This document shows positions 52,127 to 60,371 of a DNA stretch of 64,000 nucleotides, piece after piece. A model generated the notes under the pieces. The model did not search any database. It saw only the letters and a program-made list of their open reading frames with translations, and was not told where the DNA came from. Source of the DNA: Klebsiella planticola ATCC 33531 (lineage in GTDB: Bacteria > Pseudomonadota > Gammaproteobacteria > Enterobacterales > Enterobacteriaceae); assembly GCF_000735435.1 (NCBI RefSeq), contig NZ_JMPP01000070.1, positions 31,547-95,546 of the forward strand, given 5' to 3'. Each line of letters opens with the position of its first letter. Within the stretch, counting starts at the first letter, position 1. The position numbers and the translations under genes were made by a program.

Positions 52127-52295
52127 GGTAAAACCTCCGTCATCACATGGACTGCGACACCGCCCGCACACGCACAGCACTGACAGAGTGGAAAGCTCTC
52201 AGGCAACGTCACGCAGGGACGGGGCCGAGGAAAAGCGGAGCCGGCGACAGCCTTATCCTTCCAGGATGCTCCCGGGGGCCGCAACCCCCGGCGGT

Positions 52296-53081
52296 TCACG
52301 ACACTGACCGGATTGTTGAAAGGGCACTGCGGACAAAGGTGATTTCTGCGCGCGCTTCTGCCATGACCTCATGTAACAGGGATAAATCCATCCACCGGCG
52401 CGCAGGCTCTCCCGGTATCCGTAACACATCACATATCTGCCCACATGCCAGGATCTGATCCACTTTGTCGCTGATAACAAAGTACTCAACGGCACTGTAG
52501 CGCGCGCCTTTGTTCAGGAGGGCATCCAGTACCACCGGTACATTGTCGTCCTCTTCGTCCAGCCAGCAGGGCATATCACTTTCCTTCACAACCAGACGGA
52601 AATTTCGTGTCTGGCGGTAAAACAGCGTTTCCCCGCGCGTGGTCAGCGCGGCCTCAATCCGGCGCGCATCCTCCCGGACCTGCCGGGAAATATCCCGCAC
52701 GGCACGAAACAGGCAATCCGTCACAGCCTGAATTTCAGGCTCTGTCAGCCATTCCCCGGCCCAGGGAAAGGTTATCTGTGTTCCGTCCTCCGGCAGTTGC
52801 GGCGCGTCGGCATAGCGGCTGCCGGATAAAATAATCTGCGCTGGCGTCCCGGCTATTTTTGTCATGGCAGTTTGCAGCGCTGCGGGTACTCCACCGGTAC
52901 AAAGCAAAGGAAGCAGGTGAACAATAGCGGCCGCGTCCAGACGGACATAAATACTTATCCATCCCGGTTTATTTACCGGATCACGCTGGCCAACATCGGT
53001 ATGGACCGGCCATCCGTAATCAGCCAGCAGATCACGTGCACGGCGCATCACAAGGGCGTTTAAGGTGGTGGTTTCCTGCAT
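52296..53081 (-). CDS. Hypothetical leading-region protein, 261 aa
   Basis: ATG at 53081 with GAGGAAG upstream. QETTTLNALVMRRARDLLA, then WISIYVRLDAAAIVHLLPLL, FPWAGEWLTEPEIQAVTDCL, RNFRLVVKESDMPCWLDEE and a C-terminal MAEARAEITFVRSALS. Acidic, soluble, no recognised motif. Stands alone between klcA and the DUF1380 gene. Confidence 0.65.
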   Translation of the reverse strand: MQETTTLNALVMRRARDLLADYGWPVHTDVGQRDPVNKPGWISIYVRLDAAAIVHLLPLLCTGGVPAALQTAMTKIAGTPAQIILSGSRYADAPQLPEDGTQITFPWAGEWLTEPEIQAVTDCLFRAVRDISRQVREDARRIEAALTTRGETLFYRQTRNFRLVVKESDMPCWLDEEDDNVPVVLDALLNKGARYSAVEYFVISDKVDQILACGQICDVLRIPGEPARRWMDLSLLHEVMAEARAEITFVRSALSTIRSVS

Positions 53082-53108
53082 GGTATCTTCCTCGAAACAG
53101 GGTAATGA

Positions 53109-53128
53109 CACGCCGCCCGGGCGGCGTG
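53109..53128 (-). other. Intercistronic 20-bp perfect palindrome
   Basis: CACGCCGCCCGGGCGGCGTG with no loop, between the DUF1380 gene and the 261-aa gene. Strongest of the hairpin series. Confidence 0.65.
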
Positions 53129-53134
53129 TGGATG

Positions 53135-53554
53135 TCAGTTTTTCAGTAATGCACGCACTTTTGCTGCATCAGCAAGGCGGTGAGTAACGCTTTCCGGCAC
53201 AGGATAGTTACCGTCCCGGGCGGCCCATTCCCTGCCCCACAACGCCTGTTCCGTGGTGATGAGCAGGGTTTCGAGCAGGTCAGCCGGCACCAGGACTCCC
53301 GGAACGGCCTCTTTTACCTCATCGATCAGGTCCATCACCGCACCGGCAGACACACCCGACTCAAGCCGCTGGTCTTCCGGTATGGCGTCCATGCGCTCCA
53401 GCACCGCCTTTATGTCCTGTTCAGATACGACACATTCCATCCCACCGGCCAGCGCTTCGATATCCTCCGGGGACCAGACAATCAGGTTCAGCGGGGTTTC
53501 TGCGGGATAGAGCTCACTCAGCAACCGGCAGAGGGTTTCACAGGTTCCGTACAT
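53135..53554 (-). CDS. DUF1380 family protein
   Basis: 139 aa. YGTCETLCRLLSELYPAET, LIVWSPEDIEALAGG, EQDIKAVLERMDAIPEDQR and ESVTHRLADAAKVRALL match DUF1380 proteins of F-like leading regions. Acidic, helical, function unknown. AAGGAG upstream. Confidence 0.85.
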   Translation of the reverse strand: MYGTCETLCRLLSELYPAETPLNLIVWSPEDIEALAGGMECVVSEQDIKAVLERMDAIPEDQRLESGVSAGAVMDLIDEVKEAVPGVLVPADLLETLLITTEQALWGREWAARDGNYPVPESVTHRLADAAKVRALLKN

Positions 53555-53565
53555 GGTTTTTCTCC

Positions 53566-53787
53566 TTAGTCCTTAAAGCAGGCATCCAGCTCAAGAATGT
53601 CGTTGTACGCCGCCATAAACAGGGCATTGATGCGAAAAAGCGTCTGGCGGGTCAGGCGTTCGGCCAGCACATCGGAATCAAAGCGGTAGCGGTGCTCCAT
53701 GTTGTTCAGCGTTGCCCGCAGGTCACACATGTTGTTGGCCAGTCCCGCCACCTCTGCGCGCAGCTTTTCGTGTCCGGCATAGTTCAT
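53566..53787 (-). CDS. Hypothetical leading-region protein, 73 aa
   Basis: NYAGHEKLRAEVAGLANNM, DLRATLNNMEHRYRF, RINALFMAAYNDILELDAC. Mostly helical, probably a coiled-coil dimer. Start overlaps the methylase stop by 1 nt and has GGAGG upstream, so it is coupled to that gene. No known function. Confidence 0.65.
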   Translation of the reverse strand: MNYAGHEKLRAEVAGLANNMCDLRATLNNMEHRYRFDSDVLAERLTRQTLFRINALFMAAYNDILELDACFKD

Positions 53788-54467
53788 TACGCGGCCTCCG
53801 GATAAAAGACGTCGTTGGCGGCCGGGCGCTGCATGGCGCGCTGGACAGCTGACAGGCGGGCGATTCCGGCGTTGTGGTACTGCTCCATCAGTTCAATACC
53901 GATGTAACGGCGCCCAGCCTGGAGGGCAGCCACACAGGTGGAACCAGAGCCGGCAAACGGGTCGAGAACAATGGCGTTCGGGTGTGTGAAGCTCTCGATC
54001 AGCGGCTGAAGACTGGTCACTGGCTTTTCGGTCGGATGGTGGCGGTTGCCGCTGTATTTCCAGCCCAGCACGTCCGGCAGCGGGTCCTGCGGCAGAGGCG
54101 GACGGCCTTTTGCCAGGACATAGGCGCATTCATGGCGGTAGCCGACATAGGCGGATTTGGACGCGTAAGTTTTGGTGAACACCAGATGCCCGACCACGCT
54201 GAACCCGGCACTTTTCCACGCGGCCATAAAACGATCGACGCGGTTCCAGCCATAAAAACTGACCATCAGCGCGTCCTTTTTGAGTACGCGGTACATCTGA
54301 TTGCAGGCAGGCTGAAGCCATTCGTCAGTTTTGTCGCCGGCGAGGGTGCGGCCGGAACGGTCACGGAAGCCGACCAGGTACGGGGGATCGGTCAGAATGA
54401 AATCGACGGCGCGATCGGGAAAGCCGCCCATAATATCGATACAGTTACCCAGGATAAAACGGGACAT
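53787..54467 (-). CDS. DNA methyltransferase (YhdJ/YubD-like, N6-adenine or N4-cytosine)
   Basis: 226 aa. DFILTDPPYLVGFRDRSG carries the DPPY catalytic motif and VLDPFAGSGSTCVAALQAG the SAM-binding motif; HHPTEKPVTSLQPLI is typical of the beta class. It resembles orphan methylases of F-like leading regions. No partner restriction enzyme is visible. Methylating incoming DNA against host restriction is a plausible but unproven role. GAGGT upstream of the ATG. Confidence 0.9.
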   Translation of the reverse strand: MSRFILGNCIDIMGGFPDRAVDFILTDPPYLVGFRDRSGRTLAGDKTDEWLQPACNQMYRVLKKDALMVSFYGWNRVDRFMAAWKSAGFSVVGHLVFTKTYASKSAYVGYRHECAYVLAKGRPPLPQDPLPDVLGWKYSGNRHHPTEKPVTSLQPLIESFTHPNAIVLDPFAGSGSTCVAALQAGRRYIGIELMEQYHNAGIARLSAVQRAMQRPAANDVFYPEAA

Positions 54468-54840
54468 AGGGATACCTCGTGGTGACAGGGGGCACTCAGG
54501 AGGACGTCGGTACGACGTCCGTTCCCTGCTGCCCGGAGCCTGTACGCCGCGACCGGTAACGGGTCAAGCTGACCGTGGAATACCGCAGCCGTCAGTCTTT
54601 CCGACGGCAAGGCTATGCCGCGAAAGCGGCTTGAAGGGCGATCATCAGAATGCGAGTGGATGGCGTAAAATCACAACGACGCCGGACAGGAGCGGAAAAG
54701 CCGCCCGTCCCGTGTCCGCCCGGGCGCGGCACACTGGCTCCGGGCAGTGACTATCCCCGCGCCAGGCGCGGCATCGATGCGGAGCAACGCGACATCATTA
54801 TTTTCTGACGTACCGGGCAGGAGCTCTGCCCGGCAGATGT
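54468..54840. repeat. Leading-region non-coding segment C1
   Basis: No gene seen. Shares with C2 (55125-55275) the block TATGCCGCGAAAGCGGCTTG near 54613 and CGCCCGTCCCGTG..CGCGGCACACTGGC near 54700. Contains the GCCGC-GAAA-GCGGC hairpin and a second perfect hairpin CCGGGCAG-GAGCT-CTGCCCGG at 54813-54833. Lies directly upstream of the methylase operon. Confidence 0.6.
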
Positions 54841-54844
54841 CATG

Positions 54845-55124
54845 TCAGCGTGTGGTATCCCGCCAGTCATTCCCCCACTCGTCACGCAGTACCGGGGCAT
54901 CCGGCGCGCCGGTCACGGTCCACACATCGAGGAACTTCAGCCCGCGCAGGGTGCTGTTCTCCACGTCCTCGAGCAGAATGATGCTGTCAAACCAGACCAC
55001 CGGGATACTCCTACCGATGCCGGTCATCCTCGCGTTTCAGGGATGGCCACCAGGTGCGCCCCATTTCCAGGACACCCGCTTCGGCCTGCTCCAGGTCAGT
55101 CGCGGATACCAGGTAATACACCAT
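54845..55124 (-). pseudogene. Split small gene (two overlapping frames), probable frameshift
   Basis: A first frame starts at 55124 (VYYLVSATDLEQAEAGVLE, then GRTWWPSLKREDDRHR) and stops at 55011. A second frame overlaps it from 55027 and continues GRSIPVVWFDSIILLEDVE, LRGLKFLDVWTVTGAPDAP to 54845. Removing one T in CATCGGTAGGAG near 55012 would fuse them into one protein of about 90 aa. Either an inactivated gene or two coupled peptides. Unknown function. Confidence 0.5.
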
Positions 55125-55300
55125 CTGCCGCACCCTTTTCGACGGCGAGGTTATGCCGCGAAAGCGGCTTGAAGGGCGTTCCTCAGCATGGCGCAAACCG
55201 CCACCACGCCAGGCAGGATTTGTAAAGGCGCCCGTCCCGTGGCAAACCGGACGCGGCACACTGGCAGCGTGCGGCAGCGGAGGCACGGGTTAACGGGTGA
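55125..55300. repeat. Leading-region non-coding segment C2
   Basis: Second copy of the C repeat: TATGCCGCGAAAGCGGCTTGAAGGGCG at 55151 and CGCCCGTCCCGTG..CGCGGCACACTGGC at about 55230-55264, upstream of the split small gene. Confidence 0.6.
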
Positions 55301-55326
55301 AAGCAGAAGAAACTGTCGGGAACCCG

Positions 55327-55361
55327 CTATCCACAAAACGTCTGTTTAACGCTGTGGATAA
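55327..55361. other. Inverted pair of DnaA boxes able to form a hairpin
   Basis: CTATCCACA (55327-55335) and TGTGGATAA (55353-55361; a perfect TTATCCACA on the minus strand) form an 8-bp stem with a 17-nt loop. A DnaA box inside a hairpin is the recognition structure of ABC-type primosome sites. Located in otherwise non-coding sequence. Confidence 0.55.
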
Positions 55362-55441
55362 CCTGGAGGCAGGTGGCGGAGAAGAGCACTAAGACAGGCG
55401 CCGCGTCAGCTGTTCTTTTTTTAAGCAAAGCGGAAAGGATA

Positions 55442-55672
55442 TCAGCGTGGCCGGGTCTTGTCTCCGGCCACGGACAGGCCAATATAGACGCCTGCCCCCC
55501 AGATGACCTGCGACAAAATGAAAACCCACTGCGGAACGTCAAAAACCAGAAGCGGAAGCAGACACAGCGTCACAATGCCAATCAGTCGGCTGCCGAATTT
55601 CCTGCGGACCAGTTCACTGCTGTCGACGGGAATGCGGGCGAAACGGAGAACACTTCTGAATCCTGGTGACAT
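55442..55672 (-). CDS. Hypothetical membrane protein, 76 aa
   Basis: ATG at 55672, with GGGAG upstream (the ATG at 55699 is less good). SPGFRSVLRFARIPVDSSE, two helices (LIGIVTLCLLPLLVFDV; VFILSQVIWGAGVYIGLSV), and a basic tail. It sits between the stb genes and the leading region. No family recognised. Confidence 0.6.
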   Translation of the reverse strand: MSPGFRSVLRFARIPVDSSELVRRKFGSRLIGIVTLCLLPLLVFDVPQWVFILSQVIWGAGVYIGLSVAGDKTRPR

Positions 55673-55735
55673 GAGAATCTCCCTGGGGATGAAAACCATT
55701 TGATATCGGTATATTACTGGATGTGACTCGTACTT

Positions 55736-56407
55736 TTAGTCACCGAATGCACGCCGCATATTTTTCTTTATTTCCCGGGTATCCGAACCAGACACCGGCA
55801 TGGCAGATGTTGCCGGCGTATCCGGTACTGCAGCAGCAGCCCTGTTCACGGCAGTGGTGCCGGCCATCTGCTGAACCAGTGCCTGCAGCTCACTGACCGA
55901 GGTGGGCGGTACCGGCATACTGGTCAACAGGCGCGGCAGTTCCGGTGCCGTCGTGTGGAGGGCCAGACCGGTGATAATCAGGTTTCTCAGCAGATCCCCA
56001 CGCAGACGGGATGACGCTTCCGTCAGCACACTTTCCACCCGTTCCCCACTCCGGCCATTTTGAAGCGTCAGGGTGTAACGCCGGCGCTGGTATTCCGTCT
56101 CCGGTGACATGGGCAGAGCAGCCTCACCATTTTCGGGCTCATCTGGAAGTCCTGTGAGTGAGGACCAGGTTCCGGAGACCAGGGCCATAACAGCGCAAAG
56201 GCGGGCAGCGCTCAGCTGCCCGGCAAAGAACACCGGGATCAGCGCCGGTAAACGGGCATCCACCTGGTATACCACCGCCCCGGCGGTGGCGGCGGTACGG
56301 ATGAACTCACCGCGCAGGGGCTGTGAGATGGTGCTGATGGTTGCCATCGCCGCGATGTCGGTGCGATCGTCGCTGTGCAGATAGAAAGAATACTGGCCGT
56401 CCGGCAC
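55736..56407 (-). CDS. stbB: Plasmid stability protein StbB-like (ParR-type adaptor)
   Basis: 223 aa, GTG start at 56407 with GAGGA upstream, 2 nt after stbA. RRRYTLTLQNGRSGERVES, LRGDLLRNLIITGLALH and an Ala/Pro/Thr-rich C-terminal half ending REIKKNMRRAFGD. In StbAB/ParMR systems the second gene encodes the centromere-binding adaptor for the actin-like filament. The DNA sites are probably upstream of stbA. Confidence 0.75.
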   Translation of the reverse strand: MPDGQYSFYLHSDDRTDIAAMATISTISQPLRGEFIRTAATAGAVVYQVDARLPALIPVFFAGQLSAARLCAVMALVSGTWSSLTGLPDEPENGEAALPMSPETEYQRRRYTLTLQNGRSGERVESVLTEASSRLRGDLLRNLIITGLALHTTAPELPRLLTSMPVPPTSVSELQALVQQMAGTTAVNRAAAAVPDTPATSAMPVSGSDTREIKKNMRRAFGD

Positions 56408-56409
56408 GT

Positions 56410-57381
56410 TTAGTCCTCTTTATTGTAAAGGGCAATCTCCCTGGCCAGCGCCATTTGCGGATCGCCTATAACCTCGATACGGTCAGGGGCCAGAGGCCAG
56501 GCCTGACGGATAGCTTCTTCTATGAGGGAGGCCCCTCCCCCGACCAGGAATACCCGGTTAACGTTCCTGAAGGCAGTCAGCTCACTGGTGACTCGCGCAC
56601 CCAGGGAGGTGATTGCCTCTGTTATTTTGTTCCGAACCTCGTCAATTTTACCTGCATCGTTGATCACACGCTGCAGATACTGACGATCATTGCGGTTGCG
56701 GATGACCGTGTCGGCAATAAGCGCGCTGGTTTCGCTGTCTGCCGCCCGCAGCGCGCCTGCAGCTGCGCGGGTGACCTGTGACACGCCGACAGACGGATTA
56801 CCGTGTACCGCACTGATATCATCAAACTGTCCGACAATCACGCCGGCATCGAGCGTGGTTCCGCCGAGATCAATAATCAGGGTGGTCTCAGCGGGTCCGG
56901 GCTTCAGCTCCGCGAGACGGGAGAACGCCGCCGGCAGTGATTCCGGCATCACCTTCACGTCCGTTACGGTAAATGCTCTGCCCTTATTCAGAACCAGCTC
57001 ACGCATCAGGTTTTCTCGTTTGCGTCGTATGTTCTCCTCGTTCCGCTGGCAGTCCCCGTCGTAATATTCACTCAGGGGCAGCGTCACGGTCAGGCTCACC
57101 GGTTGCGGCTCCAGTCCGCTGTTCAGCAGCGCATGATGCACAGCCAGCAGGTTGAGATCACCGTACTGATATTCCACGTTTGTTGTCGGGATGGCATCCC
57201 GGCTGACGCTGTCCCAGGTGTATTTCAGCGTGCCCACCTGATAATTGAACGTTGCCGCACTGAATTCCGCCACTTTCCAGCCATGCCTGAAGGAGTTCGC
57301 AGAGACCCGTGTCTGAAGCTCATCTCCTTCAAACCATGCCAGCTTAACATTAGTTGAACCATCATCGCAGTAAATATTCAT
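56410..57381 (-). CDS. stbA: Actin-like plasmid segregation ATPase StbA (ParM family)
   Basis: 323 aa from the ATG at 57381; another ATG one codon upstream. NIYCDDGSTNVKLAWF is the phosphate-1 loop, LIIDLGGTTLDAGVIVGQF the phosphate-2 loop, and RVFLVGGGASLIEEAIR the adenosine motif of actin-fold ATPases. ParM/StbA filaments push sister plasmids apart. Near full length compared with R1 ParM (320). It is a second partition system beside parAB. Confidence 0.93.
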   Translation of the reverse strand: MNIYCDDGSTNVKLAWFEGDELQTRVSANSFRHGWKVAEFSAATFNYQVGTLKYTWDSVSRDAIPTTNVEYQYGDLNLLAVHHALLNSGLEPQPVSLTVTLPLSEYYDGDCQRNEENIRRKRENLMRELVLNKGRAFTVTDVKVMPESLPAAFSRLAELKPGPAETTLIIDLGGTTLDAGVIVGQFDDISAVHGNPSVGVSQVTRAAAGALRAADSETSALIADTVIRNRNDRQYLQRVINDAGKIDEVRNKITEAITSLGARVTSELTAFRNVNRVFLVGGGASLIEEAIRQAWPLAPDRIEVIGDPQMALAREIALYNKED

Positions 57382-57439
57382 CATTATGCTCCGTTAATTA
57401 CACTCAATTTGATACTAATTATAAGAGCAAAATGAAAAA

Positions 57440-57530
57440 AACAAAGTTATATTTCTCAATATGAGCAATATAAATAAATCAAAATGATTAACAATGACAT
57501 TTTGAGCACCTTTATTTACTCAAAATGTTC
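57440..57530. promoter_or_regulatory. AT-rich repeat region upstream of stbA: candidate stb centromere/operator
   Basis: Contains a 9-bp perfect inverted repeat CATTTTGAG / CTCAAAATG (57498-57506 with 57519-57527), plus related copies ATCAAAATGATT and CTCAATATGAG. The repeated TCAAAATGA-like unit between divergent stbA and umuD genes fits a ParR/StbB binding array and stb promoter. Confidence 0.5.
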
Positions 57531-57572
57531 GTGCGGCGGGCGTTCTGGATTATCGTCACGCTGTCAAATATA

Positions 57573-57588
57573 CTGTATGCATAACCAG
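57573..57588. promoter_or_regulatory. LexA box of the umuDC operon
   Basis: CTGTATGCATAACCAG fits the SOS box CTG-N10-CAG. It overlaps a TATACT -10 candidate (57569-57574) and lies 25 bp upstream of the umuD start, so the operon should be SOS-induced. Confidence 0.8.
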
Positions 57589-57612
57589 TGCTTTGAGATA
57601 TCAGGAGGAAAG

Positions 57613-58044
57613 ATGAAACTACAGCTTTTCAGCACCGGGAAAGAACTCCCGCCACAGGCCCATCCATTGTTTGCCGATCTGGCCAGCTGCGGTTTTCCCA
57701 GCCCTGCAGCTGACTATGTCGAGTCCGATCTGGATCTCCATGATTACTGCATACGGCATCCGAGCGCGACTTACTATCTGCGTGCCAGCGGAGACAGCAT
57801 GGCCGACGGCAGTCTGTACAATGGCGATCTGCTGGTTGTGGACAGTGCTGAAAAGCCGCGGCACGGCGATATCGTTGTCGCCAGCGTACAGGGGGAGTTT
57901 ACGGTGAAAAGGCTTCTGCTGACGCCACGACTGACGCTGCAGCCCATGAATGCCTCCTGGTCGCCGATTTATCCTGACCCCGACGAGCTGGATATCTTTG
58001 GCGTCGTCACGCATATCATCCACCGCCCGAGAGAGATGTACTGA
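57613..58044 (+). CDS. umuD: UmuD-like SOS mutagenesis protein
   Basis: 143 aa from the ATG at 57613 (AGGAGG upstream). Self-cleavage site ASCGFPSP with Cys26-Gly27; catalytic Ser62 in [10 protein letters not shown] and Lys99 in GEFTVKRL, matching Ser60/Lys97 of E. coli UmuD. RecA-stimulated cleavage gives UmuD', which activates the polymerase subunit. Coupled to umuC by an ATGA overlap. Confidence 0.93.
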   Translation: MKLQLFSTGKELPPQAHPLFADLASCGFPSPAADYVESDLDLHDYCIRHPSATYYLRASGDSMADGSLYNGDLLVVDSAEKPRHGDIVVASVQGEFTVKRLLLTPRLTLQPMNASWSPIYPDPDELDIFGVVTHIIHRPREMY

Positions 58045-59315
58045 TGTTTGCCCTGGCCGATGTGAACAGCTTCTATGCCAGCTGTGAACGTGTTTTCCGA
58101 CCGGATTTGAAAGGAAAGCCAATAGTCGTCCTGAGCAACAACGACGGGAACGTAATCGCTCGCAGCGCCGAGGCGAAGCCCTGGATCAAAATGGGGACTC
58201 CGTGGTTTCAGATAAAAAACGAAAGGTACCCGGAAAAAATATATGCGTTTTCAAGTAACTATGAACTTTACGCCTCGATGTCGGCGCGCGTGATGAACTG
58301 CCTGGAGGAACTGGCCCCCAGGGTGGAACAGTATTCAATTGATGAGATGTTCCTCGACCTGACCGGCGTGGAGCACTGTATGGAGCTTGAGGACTTCGGC
58401 CGGCAGCTGCGTCAGCACGTGTATGACTGTACCCGCCTGACCATTGGCGTGGGCGCCGGACCAACGAAAACCCTCGCAAAATCAGCCCAGTGGGCCTCAA
58501 AAGAGTGGAAACAGTTTCGTGGCGTACTCGCTCTGACCAGGGGAAATCCGCAGAGAACGCGGAAACTGCTTTCACTGCAGCCGGTTGAAGAAATCTGGGG
58601 GGTGGGTAACCGTATTGCACGCAAGCTAAATGTGCTGGGCATAAAGACCGCGCTCGATCTGGCTCTGACGAACCCGGCCTTCATCCGCAAAAATTTTTCT
58701 GTCGTCCTTGAGCGAACGGTACGGGAACTGAACGGGGAAAGCTGCCTTTCGCTTGAGGAAGCCCCTCCGACGAAACAGCAAATTGTCTGCAGCCGCAGTT
58801 TTGGCGTGAAGATCACGGAGTACGAGTCGCTCCGTCAGGCTATCTGTCAGCACGCAGAGCGGGCCTCTGAAAAGCTGCGTAAAGAGCACCAGTATTGCCG
58901 GCATATTTCCGTTTTCATCAAAACGTCTCCGTTCGCCGTTAAAGAGCCTTACTACGGCAACGTGGCTACGGAAAAACTTCTTACACCCACTCAGGACACC
59001 AGGGACATCATTGCAGCCGCCACAACGGCTCTGGAGCGTATCTGGAGGGATGGGCACCGGTATGCCAAAGCCGGAGTTATGCTGAATGACTTCACCGGCT
59101 CCGGCGTTTCGCAGCTGCAGCTGTTCGACGAACGCCCGCCACGCCCTCACAGTGCTGAGCTGATGAGGGTTCTGGACGGGATCAACAACTCAGGGCTGGG
59201 TAAAGTATGGTTTGCGGGGCGGGGTATGGCCCCGGAATGGCAGATGAAACGGGAGATGCTTTCTCCTGCTTATACGACACGATGGTCAGATATTCCTGCA
59301 GCGAAACTGGCGTGA
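58044..59315 (+). CDS. umuC: Error-prone DNA polymerase V subunit UmuC
   Basis: 423 aa, full length. [19 protein letters not shown] (palm with metal-binding Asp), [12 protein letters not shown] (catalytic SIDE motif), and the HhH region [18 protein letters not shown]. The C-terminal SQLQLFDE is a beta-clamp-binding motif. Y-family translesion polymerase with UmuD'. It ends 6 bp from the parS-like site. Confidence 0.95.
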   Translation: MFALADVNSFYASCERVFRPDLKGKPIVVLSNNDGNVIARSAEAKPWIKMGTPWFQIKNERYPEKIYAFSSNYELYASMSARVMNCLEELAPRVEQYSIDEMFLDLTGVEHCMELEDFGRQLRQHVYDCTRLTIGVGAGPTKTLAKSAQWASKEWKQFRGVLALTRGNPQRTRKLLSLQPVEEIWGVGNRIARKLNVLGIKTALDLALTNPAFIRKNFSVVLERTVRELNGESCLSLEEAPPTKQQIVCSRSFGVKITEYESLRQAICQHAERASEKLRKEHQYCRHISVFIKTSPFAVKEPYYGNVATEKLLTPTQDTRDIIAAATTALERIWRDGHRYAKAGVMLNDFTGSGVSQLQLFDERPPRPHSAELMRVLDGINNSGLGKVWFAGRGMAPEWQMKREMLSPAYTTRWSDIPAAKLA

Positions 59316-59320
59316 AACTT

Positions 59321-59397
59321 TGGCGATTTCACCTTGAAATTCTCAGCCTAAACTGCCTAATTACAATAAGTTAGATGTGAAATCGCCATGGCGAAAT
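59321..59397. other. parS: parS-like partition site, P1 type
   Basis: A perfect 12-bp inverted repeat, TGGCGATTTCAC (59321-59332) and GTGAAATCGCCA (59377-59388), plus a further TGGCGAAAT at 59389, flanks about 45 bp of AT-rich DNA. The ATTTCAC and TCGCCA elements are the A-box and B-box motifs of P1 parS, with an IHF-bend-like centre. It lies just downstream of parB, as in P1. Confidence 0.8.
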
Positions 59398-60371
59398 TAT
59401 TGACTCAAATTTCTGTCAAGGACCTCGTTGATAGCCTTGTCCAGTTCATCCTGAATCACTTTTGACATACGGCTAAACTCATAAGTCAGCGTACGCCCTT
59501 TCACACGCTTACGCGCGAACTTGTCCTTTTCTTCAAAAGACCAGAGTGGGGAAACCACTGACTTTTCCTTGGGAGATGGATCTATCAATGCCTGAGATGC
59601 CTGAGAAATCAGCTTCAGAATACTGGCTTTCTGTTCGTCTTCTGGTCGTTCGCCATCACTCAAAATTGCATCGAGCTGAGCTGATACAGACTGAATGAGT
59701 TCTTCAGGCGTTAATCCCTTTTCACTGAGTTTTTCATTAACTTCTAAAAGAAGTTTATAGTCACTAAACGATAGCTCCGACTGAACCGGGAACAGAGAAA
59801 TCAAGTCTTGCGGTACGGCCGCCGCCTGCAGCGCCCTGGTAACTTTAGCCTGAGATAACCCCTCCAGTTCAGCAATTTCCTTTTGATTAAATCCGGACTC
59901 TTTAAGAGCGATCAATCTCAGGCCAATCTCCCGAAGATTATGTTCTTTAGCTGTCTGGATATCTTTAGCCAGTTGGCGAGCTTCATCAGCTGATAAATGT
60001 TCTTCGGTGACCATTACATCAAGGCCTGTACGGACAAAAATTGCTGAGGCTCGCCGTCTTGAACCATCCAGTATCTCAATCCTTTCACTTTGCTTAATAC
60101 CAATACAGGGAAAGAACTGCTGAAACTTAATCGTCTGGATAATGGATTTCAGGGACTCCCTGGTCAGTGCAAGTTGATCTCTTCCGTTGTTTTCCTGGTT
60201 TACGAAGGTCTTACTTTCAACTTCAGATGCAGGCACCCGAACAAACCTGAACGTTACCTTCCTGCCGGTTTTTAAGGTAAATACCTGGCTTCTACCGGTG
60301 TCCGTCATTTCGACCATTGACGCCTGAGTATTTAACTGTCTGCCGATGGTTTTTCTTTTCTCATTCGACAT
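59397..60371 (-). CDS. parB: Partition protein ParB, P1 type
   Basis: 324 aa from the ATG at 60371 (GGAGG upstream; overlaps the parA stop as TGATG). KRKTIGRQLNTQ, NNGRDQLALTRESLKSI, IEILDGSRRRASAI, then the HTH NQKEIAELEGLSQAKVTRA and FARKRVKGRTLTYEF in the dimer/B-box domain. Clearly closer to P1 ParB than to F SopB. Binds parS and works with ParA. Confidence 0.94.
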   Translation of the reverse strand: MSNEKRKTIGRQLNTQASMVEMTDTGRSQVFTLKTGRKVTFRFVRVPASEVESKTFVNQENNGRDQLALTRESLKSIIQTIKFQQFFPCIGIKQSERIEILDGSRRRASAIFVRTGLDVMVTEEHLSADEARQLAKDIQTAKEHNLREIGLRLIALKESGFNQKEIAELEGLSQAKVTRALQAAAVPQDLISLFPVQSELSFSDYKLLLEVNEKLSEKGLTPEELIQSVSAQLDAILSDGERPEDEQKASILKLISQASQALIDPSPKEKSVVSPLWSFEEKDKFARKRVKGRTLTYEFSRMSKVIQDELDKAINEVLDRNLSQ

